Positions 38,357-47,500 of a stretch of 64,000 nucleotides of DNA are shown in pieces (within the stretch, counting starts at the first letter, position 1; each line of letters begins with the position of its first letter). The position numbers were made by a program, and so were the translations under genes. The notes under the pieces were generated by a model, which ran no database searches, was not told the DNA's origin, and saw only the letters and a program-made list of their open reading frames with translations. This DNA comes from Lachnospiraceae bacterium (GTDB lineage Bacteria > Bacillota > Clostridia > Lachnospirales > Lachnospiraceae): positions 62,001 through 126,000 of the forward strand of contig JAFZUW010000053.1 in assembly GCA_017618195.1 (NCBI GenBank). Reading direction: 5' to 3'.

Positions 38357-39042
38357 TCCTCAGTCTCCAAAATATATCCCGTGCCCCAGACCGTCTTAAT
38401 AAGCGCCGGCGCATTCGGGTCGTCTTCCAGTTTCTCACGGAGCTTGCGGATATGCACGTTCAGCGTTCCGTCGCTGTAAAACGTATCGCCCCATACCTCG
38501 TTGAAAAGTACTTCCTTCGTCACGATCGTGTTACGATGTTCATAGAGACTCTTAAGCAGGGCAAATTCCTTCGCCTTTAACGGAATCCGCTCCCCGTTCC
38601 GGACGGCCGACATCGTTGCGGCATCTAAAGCAAATGCAACAGCCGTTCCTGTCCCCACGGCCTGCGACTCCCGTAACCGGCCGATTCGTTTCAGATTCAC
38701 CTTAACTTTTGCAAGAAGCACCGAAAGGCTGTACGGTTTTTTGATGTAATCGTCCCCGCCGATGCTGAGCGCCGCCAATACGTCGTCATCACTTTGGCGG
38801 GCACTGATAAAGAGAATCGGCAGATCATACTCTTCCCTCAGCTTTTTACAAACCGAAAAGCCCGAACCGTCACCGAGATTAATGTCAAGAAGAATCAGTT
38901 CCGCCGTATTTTCCGAAAAAAACGCATAGCAGTCCGCCGCGCTGTATACGCTCGCCGCCGTCACGTCGAACATCGTGAGATATTCCGCTGTCATCTTTGC
39001 AAGCTCAATTTCATCATCAACAATCAAAACCTGGTAATGCAT
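38353..39042 (-). CDS. OmpR-family response regulator partnered with the downstream kinase
   Basis: This 229-residue protein has a receiver with the acidic pair in IVDDEIE, the phospho-acceptor Asp in LILLDINLGDGS and the Lys in YIKKPYS. The winged helix ends in NVHIRKLREKLEDD and KTVWGTGYILE. GGAGGG lies five bases before the ATG at 39042; an upstream in-frame extension has no ribosome site. It has its own promoter, separate from the ABC genes, and may bind the TTTAAGAA direct repeat at 42556-42574. Confidence 0.94.
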   Translation of the reverse strand: MHYQVLIVDDEIELAKMTAEYLTMFDVTAASVYSAADCYAFFSENTAELILLDINLGDGSGFSVCKKLREEYDLPILFISARQSDDDVLAALSIGGDDYIKKPYSLSVLLAKVKVNLKRIGRLRESQAVGTGTAVAFALDAATMSAVRNGERIPLKAKEFALLKSLYEHRNTIVTKEVLFNEVWGDTFYSDGTLNVHIRKLREKLEDDPNAPALIKTVWGTGYILETEE

Positions 39043-39085
39043 GGTTCCCTCCGATTTCCATGTATCTTCCGCCGGATCTGTTCCG

Positions 39086-39105
39086 CTGTTAAGAACAGTA
39101 TAGCA
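39086..39105 (-). promoter_or_regulatory. Extended -10 promoter with inverted repeat, two-component operon
   Basis: On the - strand TGCTATACT (39097-39105) is followed by the inverted repeat CTGTT-CTT-AACAG (39086-39098), which overlaps the -10 and could hold a repressor or the regulator itself. Confidence 0.5.
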
Positions 39106-39185
39106 CGCCGGAAAGAAAAGCAAAAGCCCGAAACGGCGCGGAAACGCGTTCCGCCCCGCCGGGGCTTTGCAGCCGAAAACGGGAA

Positions 39186-39219
39186 GTCCCGAAAAAGGGG
39201 ACTCCCCGCATTTTTATTC
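39186..39219. terminator. Terminator between the ABC permease and the two-component genes
   Basis: An 11-pair stem (CGGGGAGTCCC with GGGACTTCCCG on the - strand) is flanked by T-rich tracts on both sides. It marks the end of the ABC operon. Confidence 0.7.
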
Positions 39220-41619
39220 TTATTCCTCCGTGATCATCTCAACCGGCTTCATGCGGCGTACACGCAAACCCATGAGGGCGGCGGTAACTGCTGCCATCAG
39301 GACGATGCTTGCAGCGCTTATGGTCTTAAAGAAGAGCGATGCGCCGAAAACGACCTTCTTCATGCCGAACAGACTGAAGATCACACGGCACAGGGCGCTT
39401 CCCGCGGGGCCGGCCAGAACGACCCCGAGGATGCTCCCTATGATTACGGCGGGAAGGTTTGAAAGCATGATCTGTACGATCTGCTGGCCGCTCGTCATTC
39501 CGAGTGCCTTGTCAATGCCCATGGAACGCCATTCGCGTGTGATCTTTCCGCGAATGATCAGGGCGATGGTAAACGATACGATGAAGATGGTAATCAGGGA
39601 AATCACGGCGCAAACCGCTTTCATGGCCATCGATACAGTACCGGTCGTAACCTTCATGTACTTTTCGCTGTTGACGATAACGAAATCATTACAGTCATGC
39701 GCTGCACAGACGTCCTTTACTCCCTTTTCCATATCGGAGAAGCCGTAACCTTCCTTCGCGGTAATGATAAAGGTTACTTTTTCAACGGAACCGAGCACTT
39801 TCACGGCTCCCGCAAGCGTCATGTTGGCGGTTCTGCCCATTCGCTCCATCCGCTGGTCAAATCCCGTTACGATATATTCCGCCGATTTCTTTCCGAGTGT
39901 CACCGTTACAACGTCTCCGATTCCGCATCCGAGTTCCTCGGCAAGTGCCTGCGTCAGAAGGATCTCGTTGTCATGCATCTCCACGCGTCCCTTGAGCATC
40001 ATCAGATTGAGACGCTTATTCGTATCCTCGTCGGCAAATGTGTAAGCGGAATACTCCTTTTCCCCGAACCTGATGACCGGCTCAAATCCGACATACATTA
40101 AGCTGTTGCTGACGCCTTCCATGTTCCGTATGTCTTCTTCGCAGGCCGGATCGGCGTTCATCACCTGAATCGTTCCGATCTCGAACGCGAACATTTCGCC
40201 CATCGCGTTTTTATTCATTCCGAACGACTCATAAAGCGCGAAGCCGCAGGTCATTGCGATCGCAAGAATTGCAGTAATCGCAACCAGCAGGATACTTCTC
40301 CGCTTTCCGCCGAGAGTGCTCTTTAAGGACATCGCAACCGGGAGCGGCATGGCCGTCTTATCAAGCGGGACATGGTTCTTCTTGTAATTATGGGTATTGA
40401 TCCCGCCGCGCAACGCGTCGAGAACCGTAATCTTCTTATACCGTCCGCCGAGAAGCCAGGCAATCAGAAGCGTGGTAAGCGAAAGTCCGAAAAGCGTACC
40501 GATCGCCGCGCCGACATTGACCGGCTGGTTCCACGAGATGCCGAGGATACTGCTTACAAGGTTTCCGAAGGGCTTCTGCGTCAACAGTCCCGCAAAAATA
40601 CCGATCTTGCTTCCGACATAGGCAACCACCACGATCTGTATGCAGAGCGCGGCCCGAAGCGTCGCTGTCGTATAGCCGGCAGCCTCCAGAATTCCGGTGT
40701 TCTTCATGTTACGGATGATAAAGTCCCGAACACCGTATGCAATGATGACAAATGCGACTGCCAAAACGATGACCGCGAACAGCAACACCACCGCCATCAC
40801 TACCTGCGGAAGGAACTGCGCTCCGCCGCGCATCATCTGCCAGTTAACCGCAGTAAAATTGTTGTAATTCCGCTCCGGATGCTCTTCCTCGGCGTTCGCG
40901 ATCAACCGGTGGTAAGCCGTCGTAACCGCTTTCTCTACATCGGCCGTCAACAGGCCGTTCTCAAGCGCATTGTCGTCCACTTTGCCGCGGAACACCATTC
41001 CCATTCCCGCAAGTCCGGGGTGGCTCGCCGCAATAGTATCGATTCTCGACTGCGACATATGGCAGTAATAGATTGTAACGTTAATGGAAGACGAAAAGTA
41101 AGGATCCTCGGTGTAACCCGCAACGCGGAAGGAATATACGGTGTCGTTGAATTTCAGTTCCATCATGTCTCCGACGGAGAAGCGGCTCTTTAAAAACATC
41201 GGAACCAAAATGTCGTCCTCACTAAGGTCCTTCGAATCAATTCCGAGGTTCATATATTTCGGGTTGACGGTGTACGGTTCCACATAAAACTCATACTCCT
41301 CAAACTCCTTGTCCTTCGTATTCCGGTAAGAGCAGTACAGCCGGAGGAACGGAGTCTCTTCCAAATCGACAATGTCCTTACTTTCGGCAAATGCCTGCTC
41401 CCACGCCGCAACTTCTTCCTCAAAATCGTCTCCGAAGATGAGCACCTCGGCGCCGTTCACATCTTCAAACCGGCTGTTCATAACCTTTCCCGTTCCGAGA
41501 AGTGCCGAAGCGCACTGGAAGATCAGGTATGAAGCAAGCATCGTGAACAGAAGGAACGTGATCATGTCGCCCTTCTGCTTTTTCATATTGTTCCAGGCAA
41601 TAAAACAAAGCTTATACAT
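39220..41619 (-). CDS. FtsX-type ABC transporter permease
   Basis: This 799-residue protein has an N-terminal helix, a large extracytoplasmic region (about 45-240) and three helices around 260-400. A second helix and extracytoplasmic block (from about 440) is followed by three C-terminal helices with the FtsX pattern. The duplicated MacB/FtsX layout, rather than a simple transporter channel, suggests mechanotransmission or export of peptides or lipids. It begins one base after the ATPase stop. With its ATPase and the neighbouring two-component system it resembles antimicrobial-peptide resistance modules, but the substrate is unknown. Confidence 0.88.
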   Translation of the reverse strand: MYKLCFIAWNNMKKQKGDMITFLLFTMLASYLIFQCASALLGTGKVMNSRFEDVNGAEVLIFGDDFEEEVAAWEQAFAESKDIVDLEETPFLRLYCSYRNTKDKEFEEYEFYVEPYTVNPKYMNLGIDSKDLSEDDILVPMFLKSRFSVGDMMELKFNDTVYSFRVAGYTEDPYFSSSINVTIYYCHMSQSRIDTIAASHPGLAGMGMVFRGKVDDNALENGLLTADVEKAVTTAYHRLIANAEEEHPERNYNNFTAVNWQMMRGGAQFLPQVVMAVVLLFAVIVLAVAFVIIAYGVRDFIIRNMKNTGILEAAGYTTATLRAALCIQIVVVAYVGSKIGIFAGLLTQKPFGNLVSSILGISWNQPVNVGAAIGTLFGLSLTTLLIAWLLGGRYKKITVLDALRGGINTHNYKKNHVPLDKTAMPLPVAMSLKSTLGGKRRSILLVAITAILAIAMTCGFALYESFGMNKNAMGEMFAFEIGTIQVMNADPACEEDIRNMEGVSNSLMYVGFEPVIRFGEKEYSAYTFADEDTNKRLNLMMLKGRVEMHDNEILLTQALAEELGCGIGDVVTVTLGKKSAEYIVTGFDQRMERMGRTANMTLAGAVKVLGSVEKVTFIITAKEGYGFSDMEKGVKDVCAAHDCNDFVIVNSEKYMKVTTGTVSMAMKAVCAVISLITIFIVSFTIALIIRGKITREWRSMGIDKALGMTSGQQIVQIMLSNLPAVIIGSILGVVLAGPAGSALCRVIFSLFGMKKVVFGASLFFKTISAASIVLMAAVTAALMGLRVRRMKPVEMITEE

Positions 41620-41620
41620 C

Positions 41621-42433
41621 TTACCACCCCATTTCCTGTAAGAACGCCTTCAGCTTCACATGGCGTTCCTTCGCCTCACCAAGCTTCGGGTTGCTCTCGT
41701 CGCGGTAATCGCCCGCGTACGGCCCGAGATCGATCTCCGCGGTGATTACGCCGTCGGCAAGATAAAGGATACGGTTTCCGCGCTCGGCAGCCTTGATCGT
41801 ATGGGTTACCATAACGATGCTCTGTCCCTGGTTGTTCAGATCCGTCAGAATGTTGAGCACATTTTCCGTATTTTGCGAGTTCAGCGCGCCGGTCGGCTCG
41901 TCGGCGTACAGGATCTCGGGCTCGTTGATGACACCCCGTACAACGGCTACGCGCTGCTGCTGGCCACCCGAAAGCTGTGCCGGGAATTTTCGCTGGTCGC
42001 GCTCTTCAATCTCCACGCCGTTCAGGAGCTTCTTCGCCCGTTCCGCAAGCGCCTTACGGTCCTTATTCTTCAAAAGGCCGCACACCATGACGTTATCAAG
42101 CGCGCTCATCGAATCGTTCAGATAATTCTGCTGGAAGACAAATCCGGCATGGTCTCTGCGAAACTTTGCCAGTTCGTCATTGTTGTACTTTGAGATTTCC
42201 ACATCCCTGCCGTCAACATGGTAGGTTACCGTTCCGAGCGTCGGTCGGTCCATTCCGGAGAGCGTGTAGAGGAGCGTGCTCTTGCCGGAACCGGAGTTTC
42301 CCATGATAACCGTGAAATCTCCTCTTCGGATGCTCAGGTTAAGGTTCTTCAATACGTGCTGCTGCACGCTTTCATTGGAAAAGGTTTTCGAAATATCCTT
42401 TGCGGTTACGATTGCTTCTTTCTTATCATTCAT
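41621..42433 (-). CDS. ABC transporter ATP-binding protein (MacB/LolD type)
   Basis: This 270-residue ATPase has Walker A GNSGSGKST (about 46), a Q-loop in GFVFQQNYLND, the signature LSGGQQQRVAVVRG and Walker B ILYADEPTGALNSQ with the H-loop MVTHTIKAA. The DEPTGALD-type Walker B is typical of the FtsX-permease partners. A C-terminal extension of about 40 residues follows the core. It is the first gene of the transporter operon. Confidence 0.94.
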   Translation of the reverse strand: MNDKKEAIVTAKDISKTFSNESVQQHVLKNLNLSIRRGDFTVIMGNSGSGKSTLLYTLSGMDRPTLGTVTYHVDGRDVEISKYNNDELAKFRRDHAGFVFQQNYLNDSMSALDNVMVCGLLKNKDRKALAERAKKLLNGVEIEERDQRKFPAQLSGGQQQRVAVVRGVINEPEILYADEPTGALNSQNTENVLNILTDLNNQGQSIVMVTHTIKAAERGNRILYLADGVITAEIDLGPYAGDYRDESNPKLGEAKERHVKLKAFLQEMGW

Positions 42434-42473
42434 TATCTTATCCTCGCTTTCTTACGCGGTTTACTGTTCCGCC

Positions 42474-42531
42474 GGAAATAAAAAATCCGGTCGTCCTCTG
42501 CTGCTTATACCATACAACAGATCCGACCGGA
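42474..42531 (-). terminator. Terminator of the DUF3795 gene with an embedded promoter
   Basis: On the - strand TCCGGTCG pairs with CGACCGGA and CTGTTG with CAGCAG, followed by TTTTTTATTT. The TATAAG at 42504-42509 lies in the loop, so a transcript starting from it would lack the 5' arm and escape termination. Confidence 0.75.
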
Positions 42532-42555
42532 AGTCTTTACGTAACTCCTGTGCGT

Positions 42556-42574
42556 TTCTTAAACAATTCTTAAA
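42556..42574 (-). promoter_or_regulatory. Direct repeat TTTAAGAA, 11-base period (OmpR-type operator)
   Basis: On the - strand two perfect TTTAAGAA units are separated by three bases, giving one helical turn of spacing as in OmpR/PhoB-family sites. They lie about 45 bases upstream of the candidate -10 of the ABC operon. Confidence 0.6.
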
Positions 42575-42604
42575 TCCTTTTCGGAACAGGCGGAAGCCCG
42601 GAAA

Positions 42605-43060
42605 CTACTGCTCCTCTTCCCCGCCGAGGTACTTAACGACATTCTCCTCGTACGTGTCCATAATCTCGATCTTGCAATCCGGATTGCACTTCTTCAGATT
42701 GTTCATGCGGAGCTTGAACCACCACTGCTTATAATCGGTAGCCATATCCGGGTCGGGGTACGAAAAATACTCCGCGCACGGAAGCTTGCCGCACTGCGAA
42801 CAGTCATGCAGGCCCTTCTCGGCCGTGCATGCGTAATACGGGCACGCGGTTGTCGTTCCGAACATCTGGTACCAAAGCGGACGTCCCTCACGGTTTCTGC
42901 AGCCGTCGCAGGTTACACCGTAATCGTCGCATTTGCCGCAGAACGTTCCGCAGGGGTTGATCTCCTGCTTCTGCTCCTCAGTAAGGCCCTCGCCGACCAT
43001 CTCCGGCTTGAATTCCATCCCGTATTTCGCAAACTCTTCTTTAATCTTCGTGTAATCCAT
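42605..43060 (-). CDS. DUF3795 family Cys-rich protein
   Basis: This 151-residue protein is rich in cysteines arranged as CGTFCGKCDDYGVTCDGC, ACPYYAC and CSQCGKLPC, typical of the DUF3795 family and suggestive of metal (Zn or Fe-S) binding. The function is unknown. The start is fixed by CAGGAG six bases upstream. A TTGTCC-17-TATAAT promoter precedes it and a strong terminator follows, so it is a single-gene unit. Confidence 0.82.
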   Translation of the reverse strand: MDYTKIKEEFAKYGMEFKPEMVGEGLTEEQKQEINPCGTFCGKCDDYGVTCDGCRNREGRPLWYQMFGTTTACPYYACTAEKGLHDCSQCGKLPCAEYFSYPDPDMATDYKQWWFKLRMNNLKKCNPDCKIEIMDTYEENVVKYLGGEEEQ

Positions 43061-43136
43061 AGTTCTCCTGCAGGGAAACCCCGCTTCCTCCTTCGCGTAT
43101 TTCGCCGGTCCCGGCCGGCAATCCCACACCATCCTA

Positions 43137-43165
43137 ATTATAGCATGAAAGCCCGGCCCGGACAA
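43137..43165 (-). promoter_or_regulatory. Promoter of the DUF3795 gene
   Basis: On the - strand TTGTCC (43160-43165), a 17-base spacer ending TGC and TATAAT (43137-43142). Confidence 0.8.
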
Positions 43166-43234
43166 TCATTACGCGCCGTTTGATTTACCTTTTCGGAAAA
43201 TGCAAAAAATTCTGTCATTCCCTTCACAGGACGG

Positions 43235-43263
43235 TTGCGCGCGGGCTTTCTTTCGGATATACT
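43235..43263 (+). promoter_or_regulatory. Promoter of the CE15 esterase gene
   Basis: TTGCGC (43235-43240), 17 bases and TATACT (43258-43263) lie 38 bases before the ATG. Confidence 0.7.
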
Positions 43264-43300
43264 CAAAGATAACATCCGAAATACATGGGAGGGGTTTATC

Positions 43301-44461
43301 ATGAATCAGATTCCGGACATCTTTACATTTGCCGACGGACGCAGGCTTACGGACCCGGCGGAGTGGAATGAACGCGCGGCCGAGCTGCGCAGACAATATG
43401 AGGACTGCATGTACGGGCAGTGGAGAAGCGGCGAGACCGTAAGTTATACGATTGCGGACGAGGGCGCGCAGATGATCTCGTTCTTCGGAATCATTCCCGC
43501 GGAAGGCGCGAAAAATCTCACCGTCATCGTCTCCGTAAACGGAAAGGAAGGCTCCTGGTCAATGCCGGTATTCCTTCCGGATCCCGCCGTACCGAAGCCG
43601 GAGGGAGGCTATCCGGTTATTATCAGCATGCACGGGCTTCCTTCCATGGAAGCCGCTTTAAGCCGCGGTTACGCGGTCATTCCGAACAACAGCACGCTTG
43701 TTGCTTCGGATGACATTAAGCACGACGGCGCATTTTACGAATTATATCCTTACGGGGACGACCCGAAGAGCCAGACCGGCGTTTTGATGGCATGGTCGTG
43801 GGGCGCTTCGAAGATTCTCGATGCGCTTTTCGCGGGCGCTGCCGCGGAACTCGGGATCAATCCCGAATTATCCATCGTAACCGGCGTTTCGCGATGGGGC
43901 AAAGCAACCGCCGTTTGCGGCGCATTCGATCCGCGCTTCCGTCTGGTCGCTCCGGCCTGCTCGGGTGCCGGCGGACTTGCCCTGTACCGTTATACTTCGG
44001 AAGGCCGTACTTACAACCTTTCGGGCGTCGGCGCTTCCGATGCATACACATACGGAACCAACGAACCGCTCAGCTGTCTGCAGTCGGATGCGGAGCGCGG
44101 CTGGTTCAACGAAGCATTCCGGGGCTATGCCTCCCCCGACGAGATCCCTCTGGAGCAGTACGAGCTTGCGGCGCTTTCCGCCGCACCGGACCGCAGCTTC
44201 TTCTTAATCGCAGCCTGCACCGGCGAGGACTGGGTCAATGCCCCTTCGATGTGGGAATGCTTCCGGGAAGCAGACAAACTGTATTCGTTCCTCGGGCTTG
44301 AGGACCGCTTCGTGTGTCATTTTCACAAGGAGGGCCATGCGGTTTTGGAGGAAGATTTCGAACTCATGCTCCCTTACTTCGATCTGGTAATCCGCGGGCT
44401 TCCCGTTTCCGTTGATCTTGCGTCTTTGAAAACAAGCGTATATAAAGGACAGGAGCAGTAA
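43301..44461 (+). CDS. CE15-type glucuronoyl esterase-like hydrolase
   Basis: This 386-residue alpha/beta hydrolase carries the CE15 nucleophile motif as TGVSRWGKAT (Ser near 197; family GCSRxGK) and the histidine in CHFHKEGHAVLEED near the C-terminus. An acidic residue for the triad should lie between them; I cannot fix it. Family members cleave ester links between lignin and glucuronoxylan or related methyl esters. No signal peptide is present, so it would act on imported glucuronoxylo-oligosaccharides. GGGAGGGG precedes the ATG. It is a single-gene unit. Confidence 0.84.
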   Translation: MNQIPDIFTFADGRRLTDPAEWNERAAELRRQYEDCMYGQWRSGETVSYTIADEGAQMISFFGIIPAEGAKNLTVIVSVNGKEGSWSMPVFLPDPAVPKPEGGYPVIISMHGLPSMEAALSRGYAVIPNNSTLVASDDIKHDGAFYELYPYGDDPKSQTGVLMAWSWGASKILDALFAGAAAELGINPELSIVTGVSRWGKATAVCGAFDPRFRLVAPACSGAGGLALYRYTSEGRTYNLSGVGASDAYTYGTNEPLSCLQSDAERGWFNEAFRGYASPDEIPLEQYELAALSAAPDRSFFLIAACTGEDWVNAPSMWECFREADKLYSFLGLEDRFVCHFHKEGHAVLEEDFELMLPYFDLVIRGLPVSVDLASLKTSVYKGQEQ

Positions 44462-44511
44462 TCCTACCGCTCCTGTACCGAATGTTTTATGAAATTGTAT
44501 TTCCGGTGCGG

Positions 44512-45678
44512 CTATTCCCGTTCGATCGGTTCGGGATCAGGCTGCGCCGGTTTTTTGCTGAGCTCCTCCGTGGGCGCACCGGCCTCGGTCCGGATATCCC
44601 GCACAGCAACCGGGATCGGTTCGAGCTCTTCTACGAGACGCTCCTTCTTTTTCTTCTTGCCCGCAATGATGTTCGCGAAGATCGTGAACACGCCGCAGCT
44701 CATCAGCAGAAAATAATACGTGATGCCGCGGTTCAGAAGGAGTCCCGCACCCATCAGCGATTCGTGAAACAGCCTGTTCTGCAGGCTGACGAAAACCGCC
44801 TCGTTGGCGCCTGCCGCTCCGGGAATCGGAAGCATGTCAACCGAAAGCGAAAGAATCGCCTGAACGGAAACGACGCTGAGCCAGTCCACATGGTGAACAC
44901 CGAGCGCCTTCGCTACAAAGAACGTAACCGAGAAAAATGCGAGTCTTTGCGCGATCGTATAGAGGAACATACGGAATACGACCCATTTGTTGTTCTTTAA
45001 AAACGCGGAGCCTTCACGGTACATCGCAATCGAACTGTCCGCCTTGGTCAGCGCCTGCGACGGATGCTTGACGATCCGGAGCTTGGCTCCGATATTGATG
45101 ATGCCCTTTACCGCTGCCGAAGCGATCGAAGGACGGAATATGCAGAGCAGGATTGCGGTGATGGAGATCAGCTGGAACAGAACGCCGATGGCGAAAAGAA
45201 CCGGAACGCGGGAGATCGAGTCGAGCACCAGATCGGTCCGGAAGATCAGCGCCGCGATGAAGATCGTTAAGAATGCCGCCTTATACATAACGGCAACCAT
45301 CATGCACGCCAAAGCGCCGACCAGGACGTCCACCCCGAGCCGGCTCATGTATACCATTTGTATCGGTTGACCGCCCGACGCGCCGGGCGTAATCTGTGCG
45401 AAGAAGTATTCGACGTTTGAGAGCAGGAAGCATTTCCACAGGCTGATCGTTTGTTTCATACCCGTGAACATAATCTTTAACTGCACTGATTCGACAAATA
45501 CGAAGAAGATCATCGCTGCCGCCGCAAGGATGATCCAGCCTTTTTTGGCCCGTTTCAGATGATGAAGAATCCTGTGCGCCTCGTCACCGCGGAACATGAC
45601 GCAGATCGTTATGACCGCAACACCGAGAACAATCAGGAGCTGAAACAGCATGCCGAATTTATCTCTGATTTTTTTCAA
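44512..45678 (-). CDS. LPG synthase/flippase-like membrane protein (UPF0104 family)
   Basis: This 388-residue integral membrane protein has about eight helices of the lysylphosphatidylglycerol synthase transmembrane/AglD family, with FFAQITPGASGGQPIQM and PIPGAAGANEAVF as the two signature loops. It lacks the soluble aminoacyltransferase domain of MprF, so it may be a lipid flippase or transfer protein. The C-terminus is charged and rich in Pro and Glu. The start is probably TTG, shortly after a GGGGG sequence; Met9 is an alternative. A TTGACA-17-TACAAA promoter lies upstream. Confidence 0.85.
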   Translation of the reverse strand: MKKIRDKFGMLFQLLIVLGVAVITICVMFRGDEAHRILHHLKRAKKGWIILAAAAMIFFVFVESVQLKIMFTGMKQTISLWKCFLLSNVEYFFAQITPGASGGQPIQMVYMSRLGVDVLVGALACMMVAVMYKAAFLTIFIAALIFRTDLVLDSISRVPVLFAIGVLFQLISITAILLCIFRPSIASAAVKGIINIGAKLRIVKHPSQALTKADSSIAMYREGSAFLKNNKWVVFRMFLYTIAQRLAFFSVTFFVAKALGVHHVDWLSVVSVQAILSLSVDMLPIPGAAGANEAVFVSLQNRLFHESLMGAGLLLNRGITYYFLLMSCGVFTIFANIIAGKKKKKERLVEELEPIPVAVRDIRTEAGAPTEELSKKPAQPDPEPIERE

Positions 45679-45739
45679 GGGACCCCCGGAATCAACAAAT
45701 AGAATTACTGCGCAAAAAATTACTCACACACACTTCTAT

Positions 45740-45768
45740 TTTGTACCACTAATGAGCACTTTTGTCAA
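45740..45768 (-). promoter_or_regulatory. Promoter of the UPF0104 gene
   Basis: On the - strand TTGACA (45763-45768), 17 bases and TACAAA (45740-45745), just past the end of the aro operon. Confidence 0.7.
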
Positions 45769-45806
45769 TGTGGACATGCCTTTTCCGGCGCCCTTTCCGA
45801 ACCGTT

Positions 45807-46244
45807 TCAGCCCTTCTGCAGACAGTCTTTCAAAAATCGAATTGCTTCCCGGTATCCGTCAAATCCGAGTCCTTCATAGCGCTTCAAACAGGCCACTCCG
45901 GCATAGGAAATCTGACGGAAGTCCTCCCGCTCGGATACTTTTGAAAGATGAACCTCCACCGCAGGCAGCGCAACCGCCTTCAGCGCATCTAAAATCGCCA
46001 CGCTCGTATGCGTATAGGCCGCCGGATTGATGACGATTCCGTCATAAACGCCGAGCGCCTCCTGAATCTTATCGACCAGCACGCCCTCGTGGTTGCTCTG
46101 AAAACAATCGACTTCAATGCCTTCGTCCTCACCGGATTTCTTTACGAATTCCACCAGGGCCGCGTAATTCCGCGCTCCGTAGATTGCGGGCTCTCGGATT
46201 CCGAGCATGTTGAGGTTCGGTCCGTTTAAAACAAGCAGTTTCAT
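45807..46244 (-). CDS. aroQ: Type II 3-dehydroquinate dehydratase
   Basis: This 145-residue protein starts LLVLNGPNLNMLGIREP and has the catalytic Tyr/Arg region, SNHEGVLVDKIQ, the NPAAYTHTSVA motif and EVHLSKVSEREDFR. These are all signatures of the dodecameric type II dehydroquinase that makes 3-dehydroshikimate. It is the last gene of the aromatic operon, 25 bases after the shikimate dehydrogenase/kinase fusion. Confidence 0.97.
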   Translation of the reverse strand: MKLLVLNGPNLNMLGIREPAIYGARNYAALVEFVKKSGEDEGIEVDCFQSNHEGVLVDKIQEALGVYDGIVINPAAYTHTSVAILDALKAVALPAVEVHLSKVSEREDFRQISYAGVACLKRYEGLGFDGYREAIRFLKDCLQKG

Positions 46245-46269
46245 AAATGTTTAATCCTTTCAGCCATGC

Positions 46270-47499
46270 TCACATCATCCGCTCCGCGCACGCTTCAACC
46301 GCCTTGAGAATCTGCTCCGCGGTCTCGTCGTATGCCGCGCTGCAGTCGGCAAAAGCCTCGTACATCGGCTTCCGTTTCTCGTAAAGCGCTTCCTTTCCGG
46401 TCATCTGCGAAAGCGGACGGTGGTCCGTCGCCAGTTCGGAAACGTCGCGTTTGATCCAAACGATGATTCCGTTCTGATGAAGAAGCGGATAGTTTTCTTC
46501 TCTTGTTACGGCGCCTCCGCCGGTCGCAAGAACCGTCCCGGACAGCGCTCCGAGTGTGCGGAGCACCTCGGTTTCCATCTTCCGGAATGTTTCTTCGCCC
46601 TCCGAGCGGATCACTTCCTCGGGCGTCCTTTGATATTTCTTTTCAAATTCCGCGTCGGCGTCATATATCGTTCGCTCACAAAGTGCCGCAAGCTTCTTTG
46701 CGACCGTGCTCTTCCCCGATCCCGGCATTCCCACAAGAACGATGTTCATGAGCCGGACGGCAAGCTCGCAGTAGATCCGGTCAATCTCCGAATCGGCGAT
46801 TTCCGCATCGAGAAACAGCTCCGCGCTCCGCTTTGCCTGCGCGACAAGCATATAAAGCCCGTTTTCATAAGGAATTCCGAGCTTTTCGGCCTGTAAAAGA
46901 AGCGCGGTCCGCGCCGGATTGTAGATCAGATCCAGTACCGCTTCGCATTTCGGGAAATGTATCAGATCGACAGCCGCAGCGCCGTTATTCGGGTACATTC
47001 CGAGCGGCGTCGTATTGACGATCATGACTGCATCCGCGTGACGATTAAGGTTTTCATAGTTATCCGGACCGCTCCGGCTTATCACAACCGCCTGCGCTCC
47101 GGCATTTTTCAAAACATATAAAACCGCGGCCGCGGCTCCGCCGTTTCCGAGCACCAAAACCTTACGGCCGGCAACCGGAACTCCGGAACGATCAAGCATC
47201 TTCCGGAATCCGTAAGCATCGGTATTGTCGCCGTAAAGCGTACCGTCCGCACGGCGTACGATCGTGTTGACGCTTCCGACGGCGCCCGCGGTATCGCTGA
47301 CCTCCTGAAGAAACGGAAAAACGGTCTTCTTATACGGAATTGTTACGTTAAGGCCGTGCCATTTGCCGTCCTTTAAGAAACCCTCCACTTCGGACGGCGT
47401 CTTTTCATACAGATCATATGCATATGTGCCGAGCCGCTTGTGGATGGCGGGCGAATAACTGTGCCCGAGTTTCTCTCCGAGAAGGCCGCATTGTATCAT
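46270..47499 (-). CDS. Bifunctional shikimate dehydrogenase - shikimate kinase
   Basis: This 409-residue fusion covers two pathway steps. Residues 1-250 are AroE: HSYSPAIHK for substrate binding, the catalytic Lys in NVTIPYKKTV, the Asp in YGDNTDAYGF, the NADP fold GNGGAAAAV and the C-terminal MLVAQAKRSAELF. Residues about 252-409 are AroK: Walker A GMPGSGKST, DADAEFEKKY, GGGAV and the lid Arg in DHRPLS. Both halves look complete. Dehydroshikimate would be reduced then phosphorylated by one polypeptide. The gene starts one base before the pheA stop region. Confidence 0.94.
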   Translation of the reverse strand: MIQCGLLGEKLGHSYSPAIHKRLGTYAYDLYEKTPSEVEGFLKDGKWHGLNVTIPYKKTVFPFLQEVSDTAGAVGSVNTIVRRADGTLYGDNTDAYGFRKMLDRSGVPVAGRKVLVLGNGGAAAAVLYVLKNAGAQAVVISRSGPDNYENLNRHADAVMIVNTTPLGMYPNNGAAAVDLIHFPKCEAVLDLIYNPARTALLLQAEKLGIPYENGLYMLVAQAKRSAELFLDAEIADSEIDRIYCELAVRLMNIVLVGMPGSGKSTVAKKLAALCERTIYDADAEFEKKYQRTPEEVIRSEGEETFRKMETEVLRTLGALSGTVLATGGGAVTREENYPLLHQNGIIVWIKRDVSELATDHRPLSQMTGKEALYEKRKPMYEAFADCSAAYDETAEQILKAVEACAERMM

Positions 47500-47500
47500 A

